DNA of 64,000 nt from Clostridiales bacterium (GCA_017427465.1 JAFRST010000043.1:55942-119941), one strand, 5' to 3'. Positions 9,119 to 18,121 are shown, numbered from the stretch's first letter. Translations and numbers: made by a program. The notes: a model not told the origin generated them from the sequence alone.

Positions 9119-10474
9119 TTAGAGTTCTTCGTTGATAATGTTCCTGACCCACTTGTACTTGCGGTAGTGAGCGATAACTACCGGGATCTTAACGATCTCG
9201 TCGAGGTTGAGCAGGAAGTATACGACCATTACGGGCCAGTCGAACACGAAGGCAGCCAGGAACCCGACAGGAACGATAAATGCCCACATAGTGACTGAGT
9301 CACAGATAAAGCCGAACTTAGTATCTCCGCCGGCAGAGAAGATTCCGCCGATGAGCGTGGAGTTGATCGATCTTCCGAGAATATAGTAGCTGCACATCAT
9401 GAGCATGATGAACAGGTAGTGCTCGGCAGTCTCCGTGAGATTAAGGAAATAAAGGACCACGGGAGCAGCTGCTGCAGCAATTAAGCCGAGTATTATTCCT
9501 GAGATAATGGTGATCTTAAAAAGCTTCTGACCATACTGCTTGGCAAGCTCGAGTTTGCCTGCTCCAAGCTCGTTACCGATAACAATAACGCTGCCGCCGG
9601 CGATAGCAAAGCAGAGGCATGATACGAGATCCTTAACGATATCTGCGATAGCATTCGCAGATGCCGCATCAGTTCCCAGATGTCCCATAATGATCGTGAT
9701 CATCGCGAACCCGAATCCCCAGCTGATCTGATTCATAAGGTAAGGCAGAGTATACTTCGAAAATCTCATGCGGAGTTCTTTGTCTACGCGGAATACATTA
9801 GAGATCCTGAGTCTGAATTTAGTCAGCTTGAGAAGGAAGATAAGGCACATTACGAATCCGACAAAATTGGATAATGAGGTTGCGAGAGCTGCGCCTTCAA
9901 TGCCCATCTCAGGTGCACCAAATAGACCGAAGATAAATATGGCATTAAGTATTATGTTAAGAAAAACGATAACGATACTTACGATCGTGCACTGCTTAAC
10001 AAAGCCGACGTTTTTTAGAAGTGTCTCGAAGATCAATGCAAGTGTCATAAAGACATAGGAAAAAGAAGCGAGCCTTAAATAGGGTATTGCGTTAGTTATA
10101 AGTTCAAGTTCATTAGTAAAGATGCCGATTACTCCCTGAGGCATGAACATCGAGCAGCAGAAAAAGACTGCCATAATAGGAAGGGAGAGTAAAAACATAT
10201 AACCGAAGATCTTTTCTACGGATTCCTTATCGCCTTTGCCCCAATATTGTGCAGCAAGAATTGAACCACCCGAAGTAATGGACAGCGTAAACAACGTCAG
10301 CACAAAAGGAACCTTTGAAGCAAGCGATACTGATGTCATCGCTTCCTGTGAGAGGCTTAAGAGCATAATCGCATCTGATACCGGAACCAGCGCCCAGACA
10401 AAATTCTGGAGCGTCATAGGAAGTATCAGCGAGATGAGCTTCTTTCTGAATGTCGTGTCTTTTTTTACTGTCAT
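9119..10474 (-). CDS. MATE-family multidrug/sodium antiporter
   Basis: Twelve-helix exporter of the MATE family, which expels drugs or metabolites using sodium or proton gradients. The 451 residues are the usual size, with two homologous six-helix halves; the N-terminal ALVPVSDAIMLLSLSQ and GGSILAAQYWGKGD segments are typical of the first half. The C-terminus is cytoplasmic and basic. Start ATG 10474 lacks a strong ribosome site. The substrate cannot be read from sequence, and no regulator lies beside it. Confidence 0.9.
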   Translation of the reverse strand: MTVKKDTTFRKKLISLILPMTLQNFVWALVPVSDAIMLLSLSQEAMTSVSLASKVPFVLTLFTLSITSGGSILAAQYWGKGDKESVEKIFGYMFLLSLPIMAVFFCCSMFMPQGVIGIFTNELELITNAIPYLRLASFSYVFMTLALIFETLLKNVGFVKQCTIVSIVIVFLNIILNAIFIFGLFGAPEMGIEGAALATSLSNFVGFVMCLIFLLKLTKFRLRISNVFRVDKELRMRFSKYTLPYLMNQISWGFGFAMITIIMGHLGTDAASANAIADIVKDLVSCLCFAIAGGSVIVIGNELGAGKLELAKQYGQKLFKITIISGIILGLIAAAAAPVVLYFLNLTETAEHYLFIMLMMCSYYILGRSINSTLIGGIFSAGGDTKFGFICDSVTMWAFIVPVGFLAAFVFDWPVMVVYFLLNLDEIVKIPVVIAHYRKYKWVRNIINEEL

Positions 10475-10549
10475 GTGCCCAATATACCTGAATAAATAAT
10501 TGATTCAAAGTCGGAAGCGTATTTTAGACTAATAAAATAAGAAAATCAA

Positions 10550-10590
10550 ATGAAAACAAAAAGGAGCTGCCGGTTAATTGGCAGCTCCCT
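10550..10590 (-). terminator. Intrinsic terminator after putP
   Basis: On the minus strand, GGAGCTGCC pairs with GGCAGCTCC across an 8-nt loop and is followed by TTTTTGTTTT. Confidence 0.9.
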
Positions 10591-10613
10591 GGAAAAACGG
10601 TTTAAAAAACGGA

Positions 10614-12188
10614 TCAGTCGTCGATCGACTTATCTGTAGCTCTGGCGTAGATAGCCTCAACTTCTTTGCCGGGTGCTTTAGTTATTAACGTAACAACAAT
10701 AGCTACGATAAGACCGCAGATGAAGCCGGGAACGATCTCATAGATCTTCGTATCGTAAATAATCTTGTCAGCAGGGAGGATCGTTGTTGTGTAGCAGAGG
10801 AGCCATGTGATGTCAGCTACTGCACCTGCGATGATACCTGCAACAGCTCCCTTGTAGTTAAAGCGCTTCCAGAACAGCGAGAGAATGATGACAGGACCGA
10901 AGGCTGCGCCGAACAATCCCCATGCGTTCTCTACCATGTTCATGATGTCATTTGTCCACGAAGCCGGGTTGTCATTACCAGCTTTTGCGATGAAGAAAGC
11001 AACAACAGCAACGACCATAACTACAATACGTCCGATCCAGAGCATCTCCTTATCAGAAGCCTTGTCCTTACGGATAAGAGGCTTGTAGATGTCGCTCGTA
11101 AAAGCCGAAGAAGCTACGAGGAGCTGTGAGTCAGCCGTAGACATAGCAGCCGCGATGATAGCGGAGAGCAGGACGCCTGCAATGAATCCCGGGAAGATAT
11201 CACATACGATATCTACGAAGATCATCTTGCGAAGATCCGAACCGTCCGAAGCCTTAGTCAGAAGGGTCTGTGTGATAGCATTTCCTTCAGAAGTAATATA
11301 AGTTCTTCCGAGGTAAGCGATGATGATAGCAGCGCCGAGAGTAAGGATTACCCAAACGATAGCGACAGCTGCTGACTTCTTGACCTGGGAAGGTTTGTTG
11401 ATAGACATGAAGCGGACCAGGATATGAGGCATACCGAAGTAACCTAAGCCCCAGCCTAAGCCGGTAACGATATCCTGCCATGAAGCTGTGAAAGGATTTG
11501 TGTTGAATGCAGAGATCCCCTTATCAGCGAATTCTGAATACTGCGTAGGATCGAAGTGGCCGACAGCATCCATAACGATCGGAACAGCAAGAAGTGCGAT
11601 GAGCATCATGAGTCCCTGGAAGAAGTCTGTCCAGCATACTGCCTTGTAACCGCCCAGGAATGTGTAGAGGAGGATCAGTACAGCGAAAACAAGCAATGCG
11701 AGATCCGTCTTGTCAGCGAACCAGGGCATTACAGAAACGAATACTGTTTTTCCTGCAACGAATGCGGAAGCTACATAAACAGTGAAGCTAATCAGGAAGA
11801 TGATAGCGCAAACCACCTTTAATACGGAACTCTGGCTTGCGAATCTGTTGGTGAGATATTGAGGCAGTGTGATGGAGTCACCGGAAGCCTTGGAAAAACG
11901 GCGGAGCCTTGTAGCAACGAAGATCCAGTTGGCTACTGTTCCTAAAGCCAGACCAATACCGATCCAAACCTGTCCCATACCGAGAGCAAAGATGGCTCCG
12001 GGGAAACCCATCAAAAGCCAGCCGCTCATGTCCGATGCCTGCGCACTCATCGCAGTAACGAAAGGACCCATGTGACGACCGCCCAGGAAATACTCTTTCT
12101 CGTCCCCGCCCTTACTCTTGAAGAAGAAGTAAATACCGATGGTAAGGACAACGACGAAATAGAGTATGAAAGCAATAATCTTGTCCAT
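10614..12188 (-). CDS. putP: Sodium/proline symporter
   Basis: Sodium:solute symporter family protein that imports proline with sodium. The 524 residues carry about 13 hydrophobic helices. The N-terminal stretch with YFLGGR, SAQASDMSGWLLMG and ALGTVANW is characteristic of PutP rather than of pantothenate or sugar symporters of the same family. The start has AGGAG six bases upstream, and a strong terminator follows. It is a single-gene unit between a MATE gene and an acetyltransferase gene. Confidence 0.93.
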   Translation of the reverse strand: MDKIIAFILYFVVVLTIGIYFFFKSKGGDEKEYFLGGRHMGPFVTAMSAQASDMSGWLLMGFPGAIFALGMGQVWIGIGLALGTVANWIFVATRLRRFSKASGDSITLPQYLTNRFASQSSVLKVVCAIIFLISFTVYVASAFVAGKTVFVSVMPWFADKTDLALLVFAVLILLYTFLGGYKAVCWTDFFQGLMMLIALLAVPIVMDAVGHFDPTQYSEFADKGISAFNTNPFTASWQDIVTGLGWGLGYFGMPHILVRFMSINKPSQVKKSAAVAIVWVILTLGAAIIIAYLGRTYITSEGNAITQTLLTKASDGSDLRKMIFVDIVCDIFPGFIAGVLLSAIIAAAMSTADSQLLVASSAFTSDIYKPLIRKDKASDKEMLWIGRIVVMVVAVVAFFIAKAGNDNPASWTNDIMNMVENAWGLFGAAFGPVIILSLFWKRFNYKGAVAGIIAGAVADITWLLCYTTTILPADKIIYDTKIYEIVPGFICGLIVAIVVTLITKAPGKEVEAIYARATDKSIDD

Positions 12189-12223
12189 AACATACTCCTT
12201 TGGAATTAATAAACATTTGCATT

Positions 12224-12264
12224 ATAACAAAAACACTGTATCCGGATAAAGATACAGTGTTTGA
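12224..12264 (-). terminator. Intrinsic terminator after the acetyltransferase gene
   Basis: A perfect 12-bp stem (AAACACTGTATC/GATACAGTGTTT) has T-rich sequence after it on the minus strand. Confidence 0.9.
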
Positions 12265-12288
12265 TATTCTTAAATTATTAAATGCGGT

Positions 12289-12768
12289 TTACAGTGTGTG
12301 GTAGTAAGGGCATATATTCTCGTAATGTCCGTCTTTCATGCGGAAGCCGCCCGGTATCGTTCCGAGCTGCACGAATCCCAGACGTTCGTAAAGGTGACGT
12401 GCATGAGTGTTGCTTTCCACGACGGCATTGAACTGCAGGACCTTATAGCCGAGTTTTGCTCCTTGTGCCATACAGTCGAGAACAAGTTTTTCGCCGATGT
12501 GAAGCCCCCGGACCTTAGAATCCACGGCATAGCTTGCATTGCAGATATGACCGCATCTTCCGACGTTGTTGGGGTGGAGGATGTAAAGACCTACGATCCT
12601 GCCGTCATCTTCTGCGACGCCTGTATAGCTCTGTGATTCAAAGAATGCCTTCCCAGTATCTTCATTAAGTGTATCTTCCTGTGGGAAGGCGATGCCTTCT
12701 TCCACGATCTCGTTCCAGATGGAGATCATGGACGGGAGGTCTTTGTCTTCAAATTTGCGAATGATCAT
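12289..12768 (-). CDS. GNAT-family N-acetyltransferase
   Basis: Acetyl-CoA-dependent acetyltransferase with a single 159-residue GNAT domain. The acetyl-CoA loop region is VRGLHIGEKLV near 90, preceded by the beta-strand segment GLYILHPNNVGRCGHICNAS. The overall pattern (NEIVEEG near the N-terminus, HARHLYERLGF near the C-terminus) resembles phosphinothricin- or sortase-unrelated small-molecule acetyltransferases. The substrate is unknown. The gene overlaps the upstream zinc-ribbon gene by four bases (ATGA), so they form an operon. Confidence 0.85.
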   Translation of the reverse strand: MIIRKFEDKDLPSMISIWNEIVEEGIAFPQEDTLNEDTGKAFFESQSYTGVAEDDGRIVGLYILHPNNVGRCGHICNASYAVDSKVRGLHIGEKLVLDCMAQGAKLGYKVLQFNAVVESNTHARHLYERLGFVQLGTIPGGFRMKDGHYENICPYYHTL

Positions 12769-13676
12769 TCTTCATCATCTTCCTTATTGTTGTCAGAATC
12801 AGAGCCGCCAATCGACCTCGGTTCATTTTTAATGATATCTTTGGCCATTGACTCATAACGGAACAGCAGCTTAGTGCTTTCCGCTTTGTTTTCTTTTATA
12901 GCGTCACTAAGTTGTTCAATCTTCTTAGTTAACGGGATAATGGCAGCCTGAAGCGCCTTATCGTTTACGGCTTTTTTGATGTTATATACGACTATGGTAA
13001 ATACAATCAGTGTTGCTACAATCGCAAGGACCATCCATCCCAATGCCCAGGTCGCATATCCGATACCGAACAGAATCAGCAGTGCAATAAACAATACAAC
13101 CTCAGAGGCCTTAGGGTCATCGGAAAACAGATTCGCGGAGAGATCCGATACCGTCATGGTAAAGCGGCGGTAATTTATCTCCTGGGACAGACGGAGCTTA
13201 TCCAACTGATGCTCAGAAGATACCCGTTCATCTTCGAGCTTTTGAAGCTCGGATCTCTTGCGTCTGAATTCCTTAAGCAGAGCGACGGCATCTCTGATTT
13301 TCTCGAAATATTCCTTATTCTGAGGCAAACTGTTTTCGATAGCGCTGATAAGTTCGGGATCATCGTCTCTCAGATGGACCTTGCTGTAAGCCGTCATAGG
13401 ACGCAGATTCTTCCACTTGCAGCGGCATAGAACAAGACCGCGGAGAGCCTGGAAATTATGCGGGTCCTTCTGAAGAATAAAATCGAACGCATCTTTGGCA
13501 GCTCCGAATTCGGCTCTGTTCAGAGACTTATTAGCGATCTCCAGCACATTGTCTTCACGGAAATATTCGTAGTCAAAAGTCACTCCGCAGAAAGGGCAGA
13601 TATACATCTGACGGTCGATATCGATATCGAGAAGACCGCCGCACATATTGCAAACATGACTTTTGATGATTGCCAT
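12765..13676 (-). CDS. Unknown membrane protein with N-terminal zinc ribbon
   Basis: No named family recognised. The 303 residues begin with a CxxC...CPFC zinc ribbon (residues 9-31), then a helical stretch of the tetratricopeptide kind (about 45-95, with AAKDAFDFILQKDPHNFQALRG), a charged coiled-coil segment (about 120-165), two adjacent membrane helices (about 188-230), and a second coiled coil. The C-terminus is acidic. The predicted topology puts both ends in the cytoplasm. It is co-transcribed with the acetyltransferase gene (four-base overlap), but no functional link is evident. Confidence 0.6.
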   Translation of the reverse strand: MAIIKSHVCNMCGGLLDIDIDRQMYICPFCGVTFDYEYFREDNVLEIANKSLNRAEFGAAKDAFDFILQKDPHNFQALRGLVLCRCKWKNLRPMTAYSKVHLRDDDPELISAIENSLPQNKEYFEKIRDAVALLKEFRRKRSELQKLEDERVSSEHQLDKLRLSQEINYRRFTMTVSDLSANLFSDDPKASEVVLFIALLILFGIGYATWALGWMVLAIVATLIVFTIVVYNIKKAVNDKALQAAIIPLTKKIEQLSDAIKENKAESTKLLFRYESMAKDIIKNEPRSIGGSDSDNNKEDDEE

Positions 13677-13745
13677 TATTATCCCGTCCTTTACTAAAGC
13701 CTACCAGGTAATAATATCATAGAAGCCTTAGCTGTGCTTTAATGA

Positions 13746-14342
13746 TCAGCTCTTGAGCAGGTGCTTTAAGACATCCTCGTAATTGCCCATGAATTGGAAC
13801 GTATTCATTCCGGCTTTTTTCGCGCCTTCGATGTTGTCCTCTCTGTCATCTACGAAAAGACATTCATCGGCATTGAGCTCATATTTATCAAGAAAAGTCT
13901 TATATATTTCAACGTCAGGTTTGAGCATGAGGTAATCAGAAGATACGAAGACTCCGTCAAAGAAACTGAGCGGTAAGAATTTAGGGAAATATTCGTAGAA
14001 CAGGTCACTTGCGTTGGATAAGACATAGATCCCGAATCCGTTCTGCTTTACGCATTCGCAGAAGACTTTAGCACCGTCCAAAGGCACCATGCAGATGCCC
14101 CACTTGTCGGCACAGTTCTTCAAGGCTTCGTGGTATTTCTCAGGCACTCTGGTCTTAACTAGATCGAATCGGTCTTTGTCCTTGATGTCGCCTTTGTCAC
14201 CGAGCTTCCACTCGGGTCCGTTGAAAAGTTCTTTATTGATTATTTCCTTCTCCTCATCAGAAGAACAGAAGGTATTAAGGACCAGCTCCGGATTGAAATC
14301 CAGAAGGACGTTTCCCATGTCGAGCACAACATTTTTGATCAT
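13746..14342 (-). CDS. HAD-superfamily hydrolase, subfamily IA
   Basis: Small phosphatase-like enzyme of 198 residues. The nucleophile motif is LDMGNVLLDF (Asp at 7), motif II is VLSNAS near 120, and motif IV is FVDDREDNIEGAKKAGM near 165. This YihX-type pattern, with Asn two positions after the nucleophile region, is common in sugar-phosphate or alpha-D-glucose-1-phosphate phosphatases. The substrate cannot be told from sequence. Single gene. Confidence 0.85.
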   Translation of the reverse strand: MIKNVVLDMGNVLLDFNPELVLNTFCSSDEEKEIINKELFNGPEWKLGDKGDIKDKDRFDLVKTRVPEKYHEALKNCADKWGICMVPLDGAKVFCECVKQNGFGIYVLSNASDLFYEYFPKFLPLSFFDGVFVSSDYLMLKPDVEIYKTFLDKYELNADECLFVDDREDNIEGAKKAGMNTFQFMGNYEDVLKHLLKS

Positions 14343-14474
14343 ATATATTCAGGTTGCTCCCCATAATTGTTGATGATTTTATTATCAGTTAAGCATTGTA
14401 CCATTACAATCGCTTTCTATGGAAATAGTGAGTTAATTGGGTTAGCTATTTGGTATGGTTGTCTCAAACGCTCT

Positions 14475-14590
14475 GATGACCGAAATGGTGACTCTTTTGA
14501 GAAAAATAGTCACCACTTGAGTCATAAATAGGAGAAAATGACTATTTTGGTGACTTATCTGGGCAAAAGAGTCAACATTTCAGTCACTAT
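14475..14590. repeat. Word-repeat intergenic element, GGTGACT type (element C)
   Basis: It has the same layout as the elements at 8977 and 50107, but the word GGAGACT is replaced by GGTGACT and its complement by AGTCACC, so the first hairpin stays perfectly paired. The central AGTC/GACT pair is also kept, and the flanks gAAATGG and ACCATTTCgg are shared. The third hairpin is imperfect. It lies just downstream of the feo operon terminator on the minus strand. Confidence 0.75.
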
Positions 14591-14619
14591 GATATCGAAA
14601 AAACGAAGCAATAATGAGT

Positions 14620-14648
14620 GAGGCTGCCTCAATAATGAGACAGCCCCT
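14620..14648 (-). terminator. Terminator of the feo operon, GGCTGCCTCA family
   Basis: The arms GGCTGCCTCA and TGAGACAGCC have a four-base loop. The T tract on the minus strand is weak. Closely similar stems occur at 50241 and 60416. Confidence 0.65.
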
Positions 14649-14679
14649 AATTCATTTTATGGCATATGAATACTTATCG

Positions 14680-14856
14680 TTATTTATGTTGACTGTGACA
14701 TTTGCCGGCCATTGCGCAATGAGAGCAGTTGCATCCGCAGGAGCTCTTGCCGGCTTTTTTGTCTTTTATCAAGCTCCTGGCGGCAAAGAATATAGCGACA
14801 GCAACAAGTGCTATTACCAATATGTTTACCCAGTTTGCAGCAAGCCAGTCAATCAT
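14680..14856 (-). CDS. FeoB-associated Cys-rich membrane protein
   Basis: A 58-residue gene that starts one base after the feoB stop. It begins MIDWLAANWVN, has one membrane helix (about 10-27), a short basic linker (KDKKAGK), and then a cysteine cluster CGCNCSHCAMAGKC. This matches the small FeoB-associated Cys-rich proteins found after feoB in Firmicutes; they probably assist ferrous iron transfer at the membrane, though their exact function is unproven. Size, position and motif all agree. It ends the feo operon and is followed by a terminator. Confidence 0.9.
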   Translation of the reverse strand: MIDWLAANWVNILVIALVAVAIFFAARSLIKDKKAGKSSCGCNCSHCAMAGKCHSQHK

Positions 14857-14857
14857 A

Positions 14858-17287
14858 TTATGCAGCCTTTACCTTTAATTGTTTCTTCGCAGGCCTTACA
14901 AGGAGGTAGATAAGAACTGCAAGGACGATGAGAGCAGCGATCAGACCGATAACATTTACGGAACCTGAGAAAAGGAGACCGAACTGATATACGAGGAGTG
15001 CAATAGCATAAGCGAATACACACTGATAACCGATTGCGAACCATGTCCACTTAGCACTGTTCATCTCTCTCTTGATAGCGCCGATAGCAGCGAAGCAGGG
15101 AGCACAGAGGAGGTTGAAGATAAGGAACGCGAAGCCGGATATCTGGTTCAAGCCTTCGAAGTCAAGGACACCGAATACGCCGACAACTTCTTCCTTAGCA
15201 ACAAGGCCCATGATAGTAGCGATCGTAGCCTTGATATTTGCAAATCCGAGAGGAGCGAAGATCCACTTAATACCGCTTCCGATCATACCAAGAACGGATG
15301 CTTCAAGTTCCATATCAGGATCAAATCCGAATCCGCTTCCGGTATTGCCGAATACCGAGCCAAGCCATACAACGATGGAAGAGAGCAAAATGATCGTTCC
15401 TGCTTTCTTAATGAAGGACCATCCTCTTTCCCACATTGATCTTAAGAGATTACCTATTGTAGGCCAGTGGTATGCAGGGAGCTCCATTACGAACGGAGCA
15501 GGATCGCCTGCGAAGGGCTTTGTCTTCTTAAGCATGATTCCCGAGATGATTACTGCGGCTACACCGATAAAATATGTAGACGGAGCAATCCAGGCACCGC
15601 TCCATAAGGAGTGACGGAACAAAGCCGCTGTGATCAATGCGATGATAGGAAGCTTAGCTCCGCAGGGGATAAATGTTGTTGTCATGATAGTCATTCTGCG
15701 GTCACGCTGATTCTCGATCGTACGTGAAGCCATGATACCGGGAACGCCGCAGCCCGAACCTACAAGCATCGGAATGAACGACTTGCCGGAAAGACCGAAT
15801 CTTCTGAAGATCCTGTCGAGTACGAAAGCTACACGTGCAAGATATCCGCAGGATTCAAGGAATGCAAGAAGGAAGAACAGGACGAGCATCTGAGGAACGA
15901 ATCCCAGTACTGCGCCGACGCCGCCGATGATACCGTCAATGACAAGGCCTGTAACGAAATCATTTGCGCCTGCGCTCTCAAGCCATCCTGATACAAGGTC
16001 AGGGATACTGGGAACGAAGACTGCACCTTCAGTCTCATCCATGCCGGGAGTCGTAAATTCGCCATCTTCCAAAGCACCTGATTCGACAAGAGGAGCTTCG
16101 ATATCGTAGCCCTTATCGATCAATTCATCTGCGTAGAATCCGTAATCTTCTTCGAAGGCACCGAAATCAGCATCTTCAAAGTCAGCCTGAAGCTTCTCGG
16201 CACCGGTAATATCATTATCTGCTGCTTCATCGATAACTGCTTTTACACCGTCAATGAAAACTGCTTCGCCGGCCCAGTTATCGACATCCTCGTCGTACTG
16301 TTTCTGGCCGATACCGAAAAGGAAGAATCCGTCACCGAATAAGTTGTCGTTAGTCCAATCCGTCAGATTTGCGCCAAAAGTCATCATGGCGATGAAATAA
16401 ACAATGAACATAACAGCCGCAAAGATCGGCAGACCGAGAATCCTGTTTGTTACGACCTTATCGATCTTGTCTGATGTGGAGAGCTTAGCCTTATTCTGCT
16501 TTTTATAGCAGCTCTTGATAATGGAAGCGATATAGACGTAGCGTTCGTTTGTGATAATGGATTCCGCATCGTCGTCAAGTTCTGTTTCGGCTGCTTTGAT
16601 GTCATTTTCAATATGATCGAGTTTTTCTTTTGAGATTCCGAGTTTCTCGATTACTTTCTCATCGCGCTCGAAAACCTTGATTGCATACCATCTCTGCTTA
16701 TCCGGATCCATGTCGTGAAGCACTGCTTCTTCAATGTGAGCCAATGCGTGCTCAACGGGACCTGAGAAAGAGTGGGGAGGTATGGTCTTAGTTCCTTCTG
16801 CTGCCTTGATAGCTTCTTCAGCGGCTTCCATAATGCCGGTTCCCTTAAGAGCAGAGATTGCGACTGCCTTGCAGCCCATCTGCTTTGTGAGCATTTCAAG
16901 GTCGATCTTGTCGCCGTTTTTATTAACGACATCCATCATGTTGACTGCCATTACTACAGGAATGCCGAGCTCTGTAAGCTGTGTTGTGAGATAGAGGTTA
17001 CGCTCTAAGTTAGTACCGTCAACGATGTTAAGGATAACATCCGGATTTTCATCGATTAAGTAGTTACGTGCTACGACTTCTTCCAGTGTGTAAGGTGACA
17101 GGGAATAGATACCGGGAAGGTCTGTGATGGTAACACCTGAATGCTTTTTAAGCTTACCTTCCTTTTTCTCAACAGTTACGCCCGGCCAGTTACCGACGAA
17201 CTGATTGGAACCCGTAAGAGCGTTGAATAGAGTAGTCTTACCGCTGTTCGGGTTACCTGCTAATGCGATCTTTATTTCTTTAGCCAT
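14858..17287 (-). CDS. feoB: Ferrous iron transport protein B
   Basis: GTP-driven Fe(II) importer. The N-terminal G domain shows GNPNSGKTTLF (residues 10-20), DLPGIYSL near 57 and NMMD near 120, followed by the helical GDI-like domain and then the membrane pore with two Gate segments (LVGSGCGVPGI near 515; PCFAAIGAIKRE near 730). The 809 residues exceed the family's common length because of an acidic insertion at about 330-435 in the first extracytoplasmic loop. It lies between feoA and a Cys-rich gene and is expected to be under the iron-box promoter upstream of feoA. Confidence 0.97.
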   Translation of the reverse strand: MAKEIKIALAGNPNSGKTTLFNALTGSNQFVGNWPGVTVEKKEGKLKKHSGVTITDLPGIYSLSPYTLEEVVARNYLIDENPDVILNIVDGTNLERNLYLTTQLTELGIPVVMAVNMMDVVNKNGDKIDLEMLTKQMGCKAVAISALKGTGIMEAAEEAIKAAEGTKTIPPHSFSGPVEHALAHIEEAVLHDMDPDKQRWYAIKVFERDEKVIEKLGISKEKLDHIENDIKAAETELDDDAESIITNERYVYIASIIKSCYKKQNKAKLSTSDKIDKVVTNRILGLPIFAAVMFIVYFIAMMTFGANLTDWTNDNLFGDGFFLFGIGQKQYDEDVDNWAGEAVFIDGVKAVIDEAADNDITGAEKLQADFEDADFGAFEEDYGFYADELIDKGYDIEAPLVESGALEDGEFTTPGMDETEGAVFVPSIPDLVSGWLESAGANDFVTGLVIDGIIGGVGAVLGFVPQMLVLFFLLAFLESCGYLARVAFVLDRIFRRFGLSGKSFIPMLVGSGCGVPGIMASRTIENQRDRRMTIMTTTFIPCGAKLPIIALITAALFRHSLWSGAWIAPSTYFIGVAAVIISGIMLKKTKPFAGDPAPFVMELPAYHWPTIGNLLRSMWERGWSFIKKAGTIILLSSIVVWLGSVFGNTGSGFGFDPDMELEASVLGMIGSGIKWIFAPLGFANIKATIATIMGLVAKEEVVGVFGVLDFEGLNQISGFAFLIFNLLCAPCFAAIGAIKREMNSAKWTWFAIGYQCVFAYAIALLVYQFGLLFSGSVNVIGLIAALIVLAVLIYLLVRPAKKQLKVKAA

Positions 17288-17340
17288 TATTATATGTTTC
17301 CTCCATTAACTATCGGTTTAGTGTTCTGACAGAGAGTGAA

Positions 17341-17400
17341 AATGTGCTGCGAGCGATTCTGCACAAGCGAAGCGCGGAAGCCCTAGCGAGCAGCGCATTT
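17341..17400 (-). other. Imperfect long hairpin between feoA and feoB
   Basis: The arms AATGTGCTGC and GCAGCGCATT frame a 40-nt GC-rich loop that starts right after the feoA stop and is followed by TTTTC on the minus strand. It could be an attenuator lowering feoB transcription or an mRNA-stabilising stem; this is inference only. Confidence 0.4.
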
Positions 17401-17622
17401 TTACTCGATTTCAATCATTTGGGCATCGTTCTTACGAAGAGATAACTCGTAACCTCTTACATTAACTTCGACTGGGTCACCCAGAGGAGCAACCTTGCGG
17501 ACATAGATCTCAACGCCTTTGGTGATTCCCATGTCCATGATCCTGCGCTTTACGGCGCCTTCACCGTGGAGCTTAACGACCTTAACGGTCTGTCCAACCT
17601 TCACTTCCTTAAGTGTCTTCAT
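17401..17622 (-). CDS. feoA: FeoA-domain protein (second in operon)
   Basis: Small SH3-like protein of 73 residues that works with FeoB in ferrous iron uptake. The sequence has the family pattern VKLHGEGAVKRRIMDMGITKGVE (split here as residues 17-39) followed by VAPLGDPVEVNVRGYELSLR, ending at residue 73. The start has AGGAGG six bases upstream. Two feoA genes in tandem before feoB is a common clostridial arrangement. Confidence 0.94.
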   Translation of the reverse strand: MKTLKEVKVGQTVKVVKLHGEGAVKRRIMDMGITKGVEIYVRKVAPLGDPVEVNVRGYELSLRKNDAQMIEIE

Positions 17623-17652
17623 ATATTCCTCCTGTTTATTTAATAAACTGCG

Positions 17653-17862
17653 TCAGACCATGATCTTCATGGCCATATCTTTGTTAAGAGCGATTCTGGA
17701 TTCTTTTACTTTGAGAATTACATTTCCGTTATTGACGGCGATAAGGGTAACGAATCCGCCGGGAACAATACCTAAGTTCTCAAGATGAAGCTTTACTTCA
17801 GAGTTCCCTCCGACTTTCCTGACGATCATTTCCTCGCCTGTGTCGGCAACTGTAATAGGCAT
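17653..17862 (-). CDS. feoA: FeoA-domain protein (first in operon)
   Basis: Second FeoA copy, 69 residues from ATG 17862, with the pattern LHLENLGIVPGGFVTLI and ALNKDMAMKIMV at the C-terminus. The frame is open to 17925, but the extra N-terminal residues do not resemble FeoA and would reach into the operator. ATG 17862 has GGAG 12 bases upstream; a TTG three bases before that ATG is better spaced and is a possible true start. It is the first gene of the feo operon, directly behind two overlapping iron boxes. Confidence 0.9.
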   Translation of the reverse strand: MPITVADTGEEMIVRKVGGNSEVKLHLENLGIVPGGFVTLIAVNNGNVILKVKESRIALNKDMAMKIMV

Positions 17863-17916
17863 CAATATTATCATCTCCGTTTCAAAAGTTAACTGTATAA
17901 ATAATGACTTATATAT

Positions 17917-17974
17917 GTTAGTCAAAACTAATTAGTCATGGCTAACATTATATATCTCATCTTGAATTGCGCAA
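17917..17974 (-). promoter_or_regulatory. feoA promoter with two overlapping DtxR-type boxes
   Basis: On the minus strand: -35 TTGCGC (17969-17974), 16-nt spacer, perfect -10 TATAAT (17947-17952). Immediately downstream, over the expected start point, lie GTTAGTCAAAACTAAT (17917-17932) and ATTAGTCATGGCTAAC (17931-17946), both of the form TTAG-N6-CTAA, with centres 14 bp apart. A repressor bound there would block initiation. Confidence 0.75.
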
Positions 17975-18033
17975 GGGGATATTTGAAAAAAGTGTATTTT
18001 CATCGATTCCCTTGAAAATCAATTATGTTTGAG

Positions 18034-18089
18034 TTGACAAGTTAGACACAACTAACTATTATCTATTCCGATGTTAGATATGACTAACT
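18034..18089 (+). promoter_or_regulatory. ABC-operon promoter with two DtxR-type boxes
   Basis: The -35 TTGACA (18034-18039), exact 17-nt spacer and -10 TATTAT (18057-18062) form a near-ideal promoter. One box, GTTAGACACAACTAAC (18041-18056), fills the spacer. A second, GTTAGATATGACTAAC (18073-18088), covers the start region; centres are 32 bp (three helical turns) apart. Confidence 0.8.
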
Positions 18090-18121
18090 TTTTGTTAAAT
18101 TTCATTCTTTAGGGGGGCACA

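Larger units (their letters stand above)
14343..14679. other. Non-coding stretch between the HAD gene and the feo operon
   Basis: No gene seen. It holds word-repeat element C (14475-14590) and the terminator of the feo operon (14620-14648). The remaining 130 bases next to the HAD start are AT-rich with no clear promoter consensus. Confidence 0.6.

Noticed and set aside
17341..17400. CRISPR or tRNA-like structure between feoA and feoB
   Set aside because: It is a single imperfect hairpin without repeats or tRNA arms.
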